NCBI GenBank assembly: GCA_963978545.1
Contig: OZ021727.1
Location: 89,434,447-89,498,446, forward strand
DNA length: 64,000 nucleotides
Source: Linyphia triangularis
Taxonomy: Eukaryota > Arthropoda > Arachnida > Araneae > Linyphiidae
Reading direction: 5' to 3'
This document shows, one piece after another, positions 22,009 to 33,003 of this stretch; positions within the stretch are counted from its first letter, which is position 1; every line of letters begins with the position of its first letter. A model generated the notes under the pieces. The model saw only the letters and a list, made by a program, of their open reading frames with translations. It had not been told where the DNA came from and searched no databases. A program made the position numbers and the translations under genes.

Positions 22009-23187
22009 ACTAGCTGTTACCCGCGACTTCGTCTGCGTAGAACTACTACTTCGTGTAAATTTGTTTGGACTGAATAGGCTCTGAAACTATAATGAAACGA
22101 TTCTAATGAAGCCGGCACATTGAATTATTGAGATTAACATAGGTAGACTTTTCCTGACCCTGATCCCTGACTTAACTTAGTTTAATACGTTTTTGTATAC
22201 GACATTTACCTATTAATACTCAATAAAAACTATGCTGACCTTCTTAGGTACCGTAACTACTTACTAAATGTGAAAAAACTTAAAAAAATCTGCCTACTAA
22301 TCTAAATTGAATTAAAGTTGAATTAAAGTACTAAAATGAATTAAAGTATTTATTTTACCTATTAACTATAATTCTACCTACTACTAACTTATGCTAAACT
22401 AATAATAACAACCAAAACAACTAAGTAAATAACACAAAATGCTTATCCAAGAAACCCTAAACACCAATGAAAACGTAAAGAAAGCGAATACGTTGCAGCT
22501 CAAAATTGTAGATATCGCATGCGTCCGCCAACGACGTCTGCCCTCACGTGTCTGCCCGTTCGGGTAAGCATACTTTGTGATCTACACTCCTCCCACCGAG
22601 CCATCCGCGTCCCCCGCACGTCTTTGCCGCCGCGCCGCGCAGCGCGCCCGCCCCCGCCAGCCCCGCCACACCACACCATGCATCGTCACACTCACACATT
22701 CATAGTGTATAGGCCGATGGGCCTGATGGACATGTCAGGCAGAAAGTATTCTAAAAGCTGGCTAGGAGTATTTGAATTATGCGATACATAACTGCACCCC
22801 GCGTTTTCACCCGCATAATTCCGGGATCGGGATCTGGATAAAAAGTACCCTATGTCCTTTCCCAAGGTTCCATCTATCTCTATACCAAAATTCATCAAAA
22901 TCGGTTCAGCGGTTTAGGCGTGAAAACGAAACAGACAGACTGTCTATGTCTTTCCCCAAGGTTCCATCTATCTCTATACACACAACTGCACTCTGCGTTT
23001 CCACCCGTATAATTCCGGGATCGGGATCGGGATCTGGATAAAAAGTACCCTATGTCCTTTCCCAAGGTTCCATCTATCTCTATACCAAAATTCATCAAAA
23101 TCGGTTCAGCGGTTTAGGCGTGAAAAGGTAACAGACAGACAGACAGACAGACAGAGTTACTTTCGCATTTATAATATTAGTAGGGAT
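22009..23187 (+). mobile_element. RTE-like non-LTR retrotransposon derivative
   Basis: Begins ACTAGCTGTTACCCGCGACT and ends CGCATTTATAATATTAGTAG, both widespread in arthropod RTE-type LINEs and their derivatives. Near the 3' end TCAAAATCGGTTCAGCGG and GACAGACAGACAGACAG occur. A 194-bp internal tandem duplication (anchors AATTCCGGGATCGG at 22817 and 23011) is present. No reverse transcriptase remains. Confidence 0.7.
22515..22700. other. GC-rich island
   Basis: About 185 bp dominated by C-runs and CG (for example CCGCGCCGCGCAGCGCGCCC) within otherwise AT-rich sequence, inside the RTE-like element. Could be a promoter-type segment of the element. No gene start seen. Confidence 0.6.
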
Positions 23188-23204
23188 GTGAGCTAACTGG
23201 ATTC

Positions 23205-23290
23205 AAAATGTCACTCCTAGATCAGTAGACAGGCATGCTAACCACTAGGGAAAGTGACCACTAGTGCCTAGGTGTTGCATCTACACCACC
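23205..23290 (-). mobile_element. SINE-2 fragment
   Basis: Contains CACTCCTAGATCAGTAGACA and GGCATGCTAACCACTAGG, the tRNA-like part of the family. Confidence 0.5.
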
Positions 23291-24119
23291 ACATGCTTCT
23301 TAAAGGCTTCATGCAATAAGAAACAACACAAATTTGTGTGAAAGATAATTGTATTTTCTGAAAATACGGTTTAGCGTGTTATTCTTACTGATGTAACCAA
23401 GATACACTTGAGTTCACATATTACTAATTCAGGACACACAATACTATGTGGATTCTTTAAATTCTCAGAAAAGTACAATGCTTTTAAAAAAACTTGCTGA
23501 CGGTTGAAGGTATTGGTATTCTCAATTGGTACTCTAGAGCTATTGGAGAACGGCGTGAAACAGAGCAGCGCATCAAAATAATTTTTCAGACTGCAGCTCA
23601 GCTTCATGAGGTTTGAAATTACACAGCTACTTTTGTGTAACAACATCGCAATACAACATCATTTTTTTTTTTTTTGCCACCATATTTTTCGACACAGTGA
23701 GAGTTTCCGTATTCCTGTCCGCTTGGCGCGATTTCAAACGATCGTAACGAGTTTCAAAGGTAAACAAACAACGTTACGGCGGAAGGATACAAGAAAAATT
23801 TTTTTTTTTTGTTTTATTTTTTATATATAATATTCTAGTGACTTGGTTTTGGCATTTTATACTGATAAATAAAATAAAAAATAAAACATTTTTATAACTC
23901 TAAATTATTGATTTTATATTTTGGTTTTGAAAATTTCTTATTGGCGTGAAAACAGGTCTGGGAAAGTAGTTCTACTTTTAATAGTTAAATTTTAAAAACT
24001 ATGCTCGTTTACATAAAACAACTTTGGATTTTTGTGAAAAACAACACTTTTTTTATGATCCATCAAAATTTAAAGGTATTCCTTTTACTTGGTAAATGAA
24101 CTTGAATGATATAATTGCT
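23291..24119. other. No gene recognised
   Basis: AT-rich interior of the putative large TIR element. It shares CTTAAAGGCTTCATGCAATA with 40965-41040 (a short dispersed repeat). A 91-codon minus frame at 23371-23646 has no recognisable motif. Confidence 0.35.
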
Positions 24120-24355
24120 ACTGCCCATGGTCGTACTGTCTGAAAGCGAGAAGCGTCTGAATTTTGAAATGTCTTAATTTGGTAAGAAGTGTCTTATTTT
24201 CAGTTACTTGTTGTGACTGAAAGCAATTTAAGACCCGTGTAATGTCTGAAATTCGAAGAAGTAAACCACCTTTGTGCAAAATAAGTCACCTTATGTGTCT
24301 AAAATGAATTTTTCAGATATTTTGTGTCTAAATTTAAGACACCAGCATTTACAGT
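24120..24355 (-). repeat. Right end of putative large TIR element
   Basis: Subterminal TGTCTGAA, TGTCTTAA and TTAAGACAC words and the terminus GCATTTACAGTG, inverted relative to 18538-18730. Confidence 0.45.
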
Positions 24356-24356
24356 G

Positions 24357-24387
<31 letters not shown>

Positions 24388-24649
24388 TATTTATTTTTTT
24401 TTTTTTTTTTTTTTTTTCAAATAACACGCCCATAATTTATATTATTTAGTCTATTTTTTTTAAATGTGTGATACTGGGGCTTCTACTATTTTGAAATCAT
24501 TGCCCAATATTTGAAGAATAGAAGTTATATTCTCAAAATGCCAAACCTATACTTGATTTTTATATATGTCTATGGTTTAGTTATTTCCCATGTGATATTT
24601 AAAAATTGCAAATAAAATAGGCAAATTGTTGTATTAATGAAAACATCAT

Positions 24650-24740
24650 GATCAATAGGAAGTCTTAGTAAGGATCATTCCCTATACTCGCTATGTTATA
24701 ATCTTCAAGCCCAGTGCATTTAGAAACTACTTTCTAAAAA
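24650..24740 (+). repeat. Uninterrupted copy of the TTAA MITE end (empty Helitron site)
   Basis: AGTCTTAGTAAGGATCATTC and GCCCAGTGCATTTAGAAAC correspond to the sequences on either side of the Helitron at 37361-38137. Here they are contiguous at 24677/24678. Confidence 0.72.
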
Positions 24741-24916
24741 CATTGAAATTTGGTGATTATGTGCGAAAATGATAACTTAATAAAATTACATAAATTAAAA
24801 ACTCGAAAATAGCGTCTAATATATTTTATTTCATATATGAAATCCTTACGCCGTTGCATATGTAGTGGCTTCACCTGGTTTTGTCTTTTGCCGTTTTAAT
24901 TTTCATTTATTATAGA

Positions 24917-25450
24917 CTAGCTGAATACCCGGGCTTCCGCCCGGGTATTCAGAAATTTTACCATGCGCAATATTTCAGCCAGCTGTGAGACCCCGCGTTG
25001 CGGAAATCCGTCATTGGTGTATAGGCCCCAATTTTTGGCGCTTCGCTCGCTTTTTTTTTTCCCCCATTCATATTACCTATATTACAATTATCGCAAAAAA
25101 ATATCGCGAAACTAGCCACTTTTCTCAACGAATGATGGATATTTAAAAACCATTAATGACACAAATTCACATCAGCAATAAAGGGTAATTGAAGGTTGTG
25201 CGATGTTTCAGTGTTCAGTTAAATGCTATTTCAGCTCCATTTGGATGACGGCAAGTTGTTTTATTAGTAATCCGTAAAATTGATCTTTTTAGGACAGTAG
25301 CAACCCCCAAAATTTAATAGAATGCATCGTCATTGATATCGAATCTATCTACAAAGTTTTAGTCCGATTGGATGACAGCAATATGGTTAATAAGCCCTCC
25401 GCAGATCCGCATACACACACACACACACAAAATCGAAGTTAATATAAAAT
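24917..25450 (+). mobile_element. Repeat B / RTE-like non-autonomous element with 5' hairpin
   Basis: Starts ACTAGCTGAATACCCGGGC, where 24921-24952 is a perfect 14-bp stem with TTCC loop. Ends after an (AC)n run with AAAATCGAAGTTAATATA. Confidence 0.65.
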
Positions 25451-25612
25451 ATTTAAAAGCAGATCTTTGCCTACTTTGGCACACTTACAACAAATGTCGT
25501 GCGGAAGATATCTTAAGAAAAAATAAAAATTAGTTCAAAATTTCTTTCAGAGAGGGGAGTACCACGCTTTACGTACGTACAAGGACCAAAAACGACTTAC
25601 GCATTTGAAAAG

Positions 25613-25619
<7 letters not shown>

Positions 25620-25650
<31 letters not shown>
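25620..25650 (+). repeat. Poly-A tract
   Basis: About 30 consecutive A. No LINE or SINE body recognised directly upstream. Confidence 0.9.
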
Positions 25651-25652
<2 letters not shown>

Positions 25653-26029
25653 GAGTGATGATAGAAACCTAAGGTTTTCTGAATTCTACTTGAGGGAAAC
25701 TAAGGAATTTTATCCCATCAAATTTCAAAAATAGTCACAAAGTACACCAACGAATGGCTCTTCTGAAATAAAACACTTAAGCAAGCGTTCTGAACATGTT
25801 GCAAAAACTACAAAACATTGTTTCAATTACGCCATGTTGTTGCTAGAAATGATAGTCATGTTAAAAATATCGTTTTGTTGTTTTTGAGATAGTTTCCGAC
25901 TATTTTCCGACTATATTTAACAACGCCATCTGTTGTTGAACTTTGTAACTATATATGAAAATTGTTGGATAAAATGTCCTTTAGTTCCAAGTTGAATGAA
26001 ACAAGCGGTAATTGTTTATGTGTGTGTGT

Positions 26030-26085
26030 ATGTTTATTTATTTATTTATTTATTTATTTATCCATTCATTTATTTATTTATTTTA
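26030..26085 (+). repeat. (TTTA)n microsatellite
   Basis: About 13 TTTA units with a few interruptions. Confidence 0.9.
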
Positions 26086-26314
26086 ATGTCCCTAAATGTG
26101 GAAGAGTTAACTTTGCATGCTAAACCTTGTCACGAGAGATTCAAATGAAATTTTAGACCAAAAACAGAATAATCCAAAAAAGTTTAGAAAACCTGACCTA
26201 TAATTGTTGTCTTTGAAGGTTTTGTGTAAATTTGATTAATTATTTCCATTAATACCTTTTATTTTTAGTGGACATTTTCCCTTGACCTCAGCAATAAGTT
26301 TAAAAATTGTAATA

Positions 26315-26868
26315 CAAGGTGAGACTGAAAAGTAAGGTGACTGATGTCATAATAATTACAGTATTATATATTTGCAGATAAGTACATCACTGTCCTTCAA
26401 AGTAGTTCCCGCCGTCTACAGTACACTTCTAACAACGTTCATACAAGTTCTTGAAACTTCTGGAAAAGTCCTCCTTTGAGACTGTCTTAAGTTCCTTGGT
26501 AACAACAGCTTGAATGTCTGAGATGCTTGAAAATCGGTTTCCCTTCAGTGCCAATTTCAGTCGTGGAAAGATAACAAAATCCTTATTCCCCTGATGCCAG
26601 CAGATTTTTCCTCTCTCCACGACTGAAATTGGCACTGAAAGGAAACCGATTTCCAAGCATCCCATGCATTCAAGCAGCTGTTACCAAGGAACTTAAGACA
26701 GTCTCAAAGGAGGACTTTTTCAGAAGTTCCAAGAACTTGTATGAACGCTGTCAGAAGTGTATTGTAGACGGCGAGAACTACTTTGAAGGACAGTGATCTA
26801 TTTATCTGCAAATATATAATACAGTGATTATTATGACATCAGTCACCTTACTTTTCGGTCTCACCTTG
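26315..26868. mobile_element. Mariner-derived foldback element
   Basis: TA target duplications at 26313-26314 and 26869-26870. Termini CAAGGTGAGAC and GTCTCACCTTG. Two arms of about 250 bp are inverted copies of one mariner 3' end, with a 30-40-bp centre near 26595. On the plus strand 26660-26793 reads LYERCQKCIVDGENYFEGQ then stop, the standard mariner transposase C-terminus. The same end is present in reverse in the left arm. No full transposase. Confidence 0.85.
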
Positions 26869-27598
26869 TAGGATAAAATGATTAAAACATATTCCAGTCT
26901 ACTCTTAACAGGATATTTTTTATTATAAAAACTTTTCCAACGTTAGAAAAAAAAAAAAGTTTTACAAAGTTGATCATTTAAACTTACATTATATCCTCTA
27001 AGCGATATTAAACTACGAGCTAAACTAACAACGAACGTTTCTCATTTTTTCATCAAAAGTATTATTTAAACTTTTCAGTAAGAAAATCAGCTAGAGAATA
27101 AAATTCCTTTCACACCGAAGATATACAATTTCTGTGACTTTGCATAATTCAAAATCTTACAATGTCACCGTTCCCAAGTTTATATGATCTGCCCGGACTT
27201 TTGTTGAGAAAATAACATATTGTTGAGTATATTTTTTCCGAGACTATTATTACGGAGAGTTATTTTATATATACCTTGTTTCCGTGTTTATTCCCATCCT
27301 CAGGCAAAGAAATAACTCTCCCTGCAAGCTGTAATCATAAACAACTCCCTTCCATTGTTACATCACAACAGCTCAAAGAAATAAAATAAATGTCTAGGAT
27401 TACAGGCATATCAGCGAACAAACACTACAGGGGGAGATTGGAAATGTCTCTAAGAGACAATCGCATCCAGTTTTGAACTGAATATTTTTCACGTTTCGTA
27501 AGACTTTATGAAAATGCAGAAGGAGTGGTATTTCTAAACTCTTTCTGAAACGTATGATTCTTAACGTTAAAAATTATATTCCAATAGTGTCATAATAC
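26869..27598. other. No gene recognised
   Basis: AT-rich intergenic sequence. No repeat family seen elsewhere in the window and no convincing frame. Confidence 0.35.
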
Positions 27599-28054
27599 TG
27601 TTATGAATGTTTCCACTGAGGCAATGATGGCACAGTTTTTAAGATAAAAACTATTATTTATTCTCTTCAGAAAACTCACAAAATTTATTCACAGACAACA
27701 AAATAATCACTCACAAGCTTTAACACGAGCTTCAGTAAGAACAACTTTGAATGCAGCGATTATACAAGTCCACTCTAGTAAACAAAGCGATCATCTTTCA
27801 TCGAAGTCCGAAGTCAATCTGAAAACTTTCCCGATTTCCAGTCTTATTTATACTTGGCGCGAGAGAACATTCTCGAAATATCCAGCCAATTCGTTGAAGA
27901 AACAACTCGAAATTTCTGGATTGCTTTAGGTGTTGCCACCTTTTTCTAACCTGTATAATCGCTGTTAATAAATAAAATAAGATAAAATAAATTACAATAG
28001 AATTTTAAAATAATACGTCACTATTTACACTATATACAGACAATTTGTGCAACA
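27599..28054 (+). mobile_element. Family-II solo LTR (456 bp), clean copy
   Basis: TGTTATGAATG...GTGCAACA with ATAC duplicated at 27595-27598 and 28055-28058. It defines family II and reveals the two SINE insertions in the copy at 193-1038. Confidence 0.8.
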
Positions 28055-28224
28055 ATACTTCAAATAAATAACATGTTATGTTTCTATCTAGTATCAAGTT
28101 CATTGTCAAGTATGTGCAATATTAGTCTTAAGCTCAACGATTGACATCCGTTCAAACTGTGATAATTTTGTGACAAAGATATTTTTGAAACTGATTTTTT
28201 TTTTTTTTTTAACTTTAGCGAAAT

Positions 28225-28894
28225 GTGGAAAAACTAAGGGTGTGGAGCATCGCACAACTTTCAATTACACTACAATACTGATGTCAATTTGTGTCATTTA
28301 CCATTTTTATATTTTCATCATTCATTTAGAAAAATTGCCAGTTTGGAGATATTTTTTACCATAATTCTTGTATAGGTCTTAGAAAGAAAAAAAAATCCAC
28401 CAAAATGATGATTTTGACGATATACTTTTCGATAATCCTTTTATTTTCCGTTATTGTAAAACAAATTGTGGGGAGAAGAAAAAATGATCGTTTGATGAGG
28501 TATGCTCAAGAAAATGGAACTCTGTGTAAAAGGTATTCGTTTTTCAACTTCTTACGCCATTAAAGCTTTTTTTACGGGAATTTCGGAGGTGGGGATGTTT
28601 AGAGCACCTTAAGAGGAATTACCGCAGCAATTTTGGACAAAATCGTTAGAGCCGTTTTTTAACAATTACTGAAAAACATGATATTTTTCAATGGCAGCTA
28701 CCTTATGCGCCTGCGTATTTTTGACGAAATCCTTAATGGTAGGTCCTTGTGCCATCACCAACCAATGCTCACACCAAATTTGATCATCGTAGGTCAATTT
28801 GTTCGGGAGTTATGCTGACCACAGACATACACCCAGACACACAAACATAAATTTTTTCTAGGTCACTTTTTAAACCAAAACCATGGAGAAATGC

Positions 28895-28972
<78 letters not shown>

Positions 28973-29045
28973 ATTTTTTTAATTAACCGAAAGCTATACT
29001 TTCATTACCCTATGTATACATATGGGGAGTTAAATGCAAAAAAAA
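28225..29045 (+). repeat. Repeat A copy with long (TA)n expansion
   Basis: Full-length copy ending in the palindromic CTATACTTTCATTACCCTAT region. A (TA)n run of about 60 bp at 28897-28957 and poly-T follow the GGAGAAATGCACAA block. Confidence 0.7.
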
Positions 29046-29307
29046 ATCATAAGATAAGTCAATACTCATGAGAAACAAATAGGTATTGTTCAGCATTGCA
29101 CTCAGAAATTGAAAATTATCTTTTTTTTTTTCTTCTTTTATTTAAGTAAATCCTATATTCTAACATCACTACAAAAGTTTCTCTGCCAAACAAAAGCGTT
29201 AAGTGTCGTCTGCGTCTGTATTAATAATTCAGTAAAGTTACAGGCTACATTTTCTTCATTCGAGGAACCCCTTAAATTTTAACTTTGAAATTTTAGAAAA
29301 CTGAGTA

Positions 29308-30191
29308 CAGTCAACTCGCGAAAACTCGAAATTCAAGGGACTGGCCAAGTTCCGAAGTTCGAGTTATCGGAAGTCTTTTTCTATTCAAGTCAAGTTCTTG
29401 AGACCTAATGAAAACTTCGAGATAGACGAATATTCGACTTATGGCGTCTTCTCACTTTAGGCACCTCGAAAATAGGCTATTTTCGCGATTTTTTTTCGAG
29501 GATTTTTGCAAACAATTATGGGATAAAATGGATCTTATATAATAAACACATCTTTCAAGTACAAGAAATTTTTTTTTTTAATTTTTTTGAACAATTGTTA
29601 TAATAAAACAGTAGCATCGAAAAACCCGTGTAGAAATGTAATGTTCGTGGCTTGTTGATGAAATTTCGGAAACTATCCGGCCGATTGTCATGAAATTTGA
29701 ATGACATATTCTTCATAGTTATGGCTATAGCGCATATCATCAGATTTTTGATATTCACGAAAATAACAAAATGGCGCACGTTTTTCGAAAAAGTAAAAAA
29801 AAAAAACGCGTTTTTTTGTAGTTTTTTTGTAAAAAAAAAATACTTCAAATCAAAATTTCAAAAATCTGATGATATGCGCTATAGCCATAACTATGAAGAA
29901 TATGTCATTCAAATTTCATGACAATCGGCAGGATAGTTTCCGAAATTTCATCAACAAGCCACGAACATTACATTTCTACACGGGTTTTTCGATGCTACTG
30001 TTTTATTATAATAATTGTTCAAAAAAATAAAAATTCTTGTACTTGAAAGATGTGTTTATTATATAGGATCCATTTTATCCCATAATTGTTTGCAAAAATC
30101 CTCGAAAAAAAAATCGCGAAAATATCCTATTTTCGAGGTGCCTAAAGTGAGAAGACGCCTTATGAGACTTCGAGTTATGGCGAGTTGACTG
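29308..30191. mobile_element. Pogo/Tigger-like MITE with foldback interior
   Basis: TA on both sides (29306-29307, 30192-30193). Termini CAGTCAACTCGC and GCGAGTTGACTG, as in pogo-type elements. The interior forms a long inverted repeat: about 29430-29755 is reverse-complementary to about 29865-30160 around a roughly 110-bp loop. Confidence 0.78.
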
Positions 30192-30281
30192 TAGCCTCAA
30201 AGAGAACTGAAGGCTCCATACGTTCAAATAAAATTTGATAAGAACTGTGAAAATAACCTTAAGCTACGACCACACCAGTAT

Positions 30282-30830
30282 TTTTTACTTTCAATTACCC
30301 CATCGATATAGATAAACAACTGGATAGACTGCTCCATTGTCAATGGAAAGAGAAAAACGCGCCGGGGATTGCGAAGCTGGTGGGATGATTAACCAATCAC
30401 AGTTCACTTTTATAGTTGGATGGAAATGCGAAAAACCTTGTAAAGTGTTAAAGTATATATTTTTTGGCACATTATTACTAATTAAGGTCTACTATTGACA
30501 TTTCTGTTGTGTACAGCCCAAAATTGTATTTTCAACCCTCGGCGATTCGTATTTTTTATCCCACCAACTGCATCTGGCAACGGTTTCATTTTTCCAGCGT
30601 TAAGCAGTCTATCCAGTTGTTTATTCTATATCGATGAATTACCCATATGTATACTGGGTATATTTACTTTTTCTAGATCACTTTTTTGAGATCAGAATGT
30701 TCCGAAACGTGGAGAAATGCAAAAAGAAAAAAAATTAAAAAAAAAAAAAAATCGAAATTTTATTTTTTGACCGAATACTATACATTCATTACCCTACGTA
30801 ATTCATAGAGGTAATTGAAAGTAAAAAGTA
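30282..30830 (+). repeat. Deletion derivative of repeat A interrupted by MITE E
   Basis: TTTACTTTCAATTACCC at left, resumes after MITE E with AATTACCCATATGTATAC, then the right-end block from TTTTTCTAGATCAC to GGTAATTGAAAGTAAAAA. Only the two ends of repeat A remain. Confidence 0.6.
30301..30636 (+). mobile_element. MITE E copy 1 (336 bp)
   Basis: TIRs CATCGATATAGATAAACAAC / TGTTTATTCTATATCGATG. Perfect 8-bp target duplication AATTACCC (30293-30300 and 30637-30644). An 8-bp duplication fits hAT or P superfamilies. No coding capacity. Confidence 0.85.
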
Positions 30831-31046
30831 ATACTGGTAATGCGGGACTGTATAAGTGCAGAAGAAAAGCTATCAGTAATTTTAAGGTGAGTACCATTTT
30901 TTTTTTTTTTTTTTTTACAGCTTAGTATTTTTTCGATGAAGTTTAATTACAATTACTATTTAAATTTAAAGACGGAAAAAAGACAAAACGAAATGCTCAT
31001 CTTCTTCTATCTATCATCTGTTAATGCGCCCTCAACGTGGCAGACG

Positions 31047-31629
31047 CATCGATATAGATCACTGATATCTACTACAACTTCTGGATTGCTTTTAAGCGAT
31101 ATCTACTCTGCAAGCAGATGATGTCATTTGAATACTTCCCCCCATAATGCTTTGAAATAGGTTGTCCATAGTTACAAACAAATTTGAACAAGTTTTGGGG
31201 GAAGTTGTTAGTACATATCTCTATGGTGATTACTAAGCCTTCTTCAACTTCAAGTCAGTAACCAAGCATGAGCTATCCAGAAGTTGTAGTAGAGATCAGT
31301 GATATAGATAAACATCTGGATAGACTGCTTAACACTGGGAAAATGAAGTTGTTGCCAGATGCCATTGGTGAGATAAAAAATACGGATTGCCGAGGATTGA
31401 AAATAAAATTTTGGATTGTACACAGCAGAAATGTCAATAGTAGACATTAATTAGTAATAATGTGCAAAAAATATATATAATCTAACACTTTACAAGGTTT
31501 TTCGCATTCCCATCCAACTATTAAAGTGAACTGTGATTGGTTAATTTTCCCACCAGCTTCGCGATCCCCGGCGCGTTTTTCTCTTTTCATTGACAATGGA
31601 GCAGTTCCAGTTGTTTATCTATATCGATG
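31047..31629 (-). mobile_element. MITE E copy 2, inverted, interrupted by MITE F
   Basis: Begins CATCGATATAGAT at 31047 and ends ATATCGATG at 31629, flanked by GGCAGACG (31039-31046 and 31630-31637). Without MITE F and its duplication it is about 333 bp. Interior is reversed relative to copies 1 and 3. Confidence 0.85.
31060..31301. mobile_element. MITE F nested in MITE E (242 bp)
   Basis: TIRs CACTGATATCTACTACAACT / AGTTGTAGTAGAGATCAGTG. Perfect 8-bp duplication ATATAGAT (31052-31059 and 31302-31309). hAT-like by duplication length and CA-rich start. Confidence 0.85.
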
Positions 31630-31645
31630 GGCAGACGTTGATGAC

Positions 31646-31984
31646 CATCGATATAAATAAACAACTGGATAGACTGCTCCGATGTCAATGCAAGGAGAAA
31701 AACGCACCGGTGGTTGATGATGATGTGTGGATGATTAACCAATCACAGTTCACTTTTATAGTTGGATGGAAATGCGAAAAAACCTTGTAAAGTGCTAAAG
31801 CAGATATTTTTTTGCACATTATTATTGATGAGGGTTTCCTATTGACATTTCTGCTGTGTACAACCCAAAATTTTATTTTTTGAATCCTCAGCAATACGTA
31901 TTTTTTATCCCACCAACGGCATCTGGCAACGGCTTCATTTTCCCAGCTTTAAGAAGTCTATCCAGTTGTATGTCTATATCGATG
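31646..31984 (+). mobile_element. MITE E copy 3
   Basis: TIRs CATCGATATAAATAAACAAC / GTATGTCTATATCGATG, duplication TTGATGAC (31638-31645 and 31985-31992). Its left duplication abuts the right duplication of copy 2. Confidence 0.86.
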
Positions 31985-32151
31985 TTGATGACTGATCAAT
32001 GTTAATAGGGCAGCTTGAAAAGTAGTTTGGCTTTTTATCCTCCAGTGGACGACCTAGAGCACTCGTCAGACGAGGCGTGAAAACACGCGGCGTTTGACCA
32101 CGAGAATGTTACAGCAACTTGTCTATATTTTATTGCTTGTTCTCAAACTCT

Positions 32152-32341
32152 GGTTGGTTGGTTGGTTGGTTGTATTCAGATTATCTGGCGCCGTCAGCAA
32201 CACGAGGGCTATAATGCGCCGAAACATTCGTCATTAGACAAGCCAACATACATTTACAAACACCCATGCCAACACGGGACTCGGTACCCGCAACCTCGTG
32301 GTCTAGAAGCTAGCACGCTAATCACTATACCGTTTGGTCGG
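32152..32341 (-). mobile_element. SINE-1, minus orientation
   Basis: Full copy. TTCTCAAACTCTG before and TTTTCAAACTCTG after form the target duplication. Confidence 0.87.
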
Positions 32342-32399
32342 CGTTTTCAAACTCTGATTCTGCCAGAAAAAAAAACTCGTGTGGCCGTGGTTTTAGCAG

Positions 32400-32485
32400 A
32401 GATTTTTTTACTTTCAATTACCCATATGAAATATATAGAGTAATGAAAGTAAAGTATTCGGTCAAAAAAAAAAAAAAAAAATTCG
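32400..32485 (-). repeat. Repeat A terminal fragment
   Basis: TTTACTTTCAATTACCCATA to GAATACTTTACTTTCATTAC palindrome and the adjoining TTCGGTCAAAAAA. Confidence 0.55.
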
Positions 32486-32691
32486 AGAAATTGACAAATG
32501 TCGCCAAACTTGGCGACCATTTGGAGACACTTTCGGTCCCCATATACCTGTATAGGGCTTTTCGACTGGGATCTGGAAAATATATTTAATAAAAAGAGCA
32601 AACGAAGTTTTTCTAGAAATTAAGTTGTTAAGAGCTGGAGGCCAGTTAATGTTTAATTTCTTCAAGGCTAATTTAAGGACATTCCTCTGTG

Positions 32692-32885
32692 AGGCAAATT
32701 CTGCTCGACTCCGACATTGCAGTCTCAAATTGCATTCGAACTTAAATTGAATCTTTTTTTAAATTAATTTTTTTTAAATTACCGTGACCTATAAGTTTAA
32801 GAAATACCACTATAGATTCAATTTAAGTTCGAATTCAATTTGTGAGTGCAATGTTGAGGAAGTCGAGCACATTCTATTTGAGATT
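32692..32885. repeat. Inverted-repeat element
   Basis: TTCGAACTTAAATTGAATC near 32735 and GATTCAATTTAAGTTCGAA near 32816 face each other; the arms extend through GCTCGACT at both ends. About 195 bp, MITE-like. Confidence 0.6.
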
Positions 32886-33003
32886 GAGAATACAATTGGA
32901 TAGATATTATACATTGATTTTGAGGGGGGGGGGGAGGGTGTGAATTAACAAGAGGAAATGCCTTCCATTATACTTTCCAAAGGGAAACTTTCTCTATACA
33001 CTG

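Noticed and set aside
28883..29071. Open frame of alternating I and Y
   Set aside because: Translation of the (TA)n microsatellite.
31268..31894. Several 60-90-codon frames in 31-32 kb
   Set aside because: They lie in non-coding MITE E/F sequence and appear in both strands because the MITE is repeated in opposite orientations.
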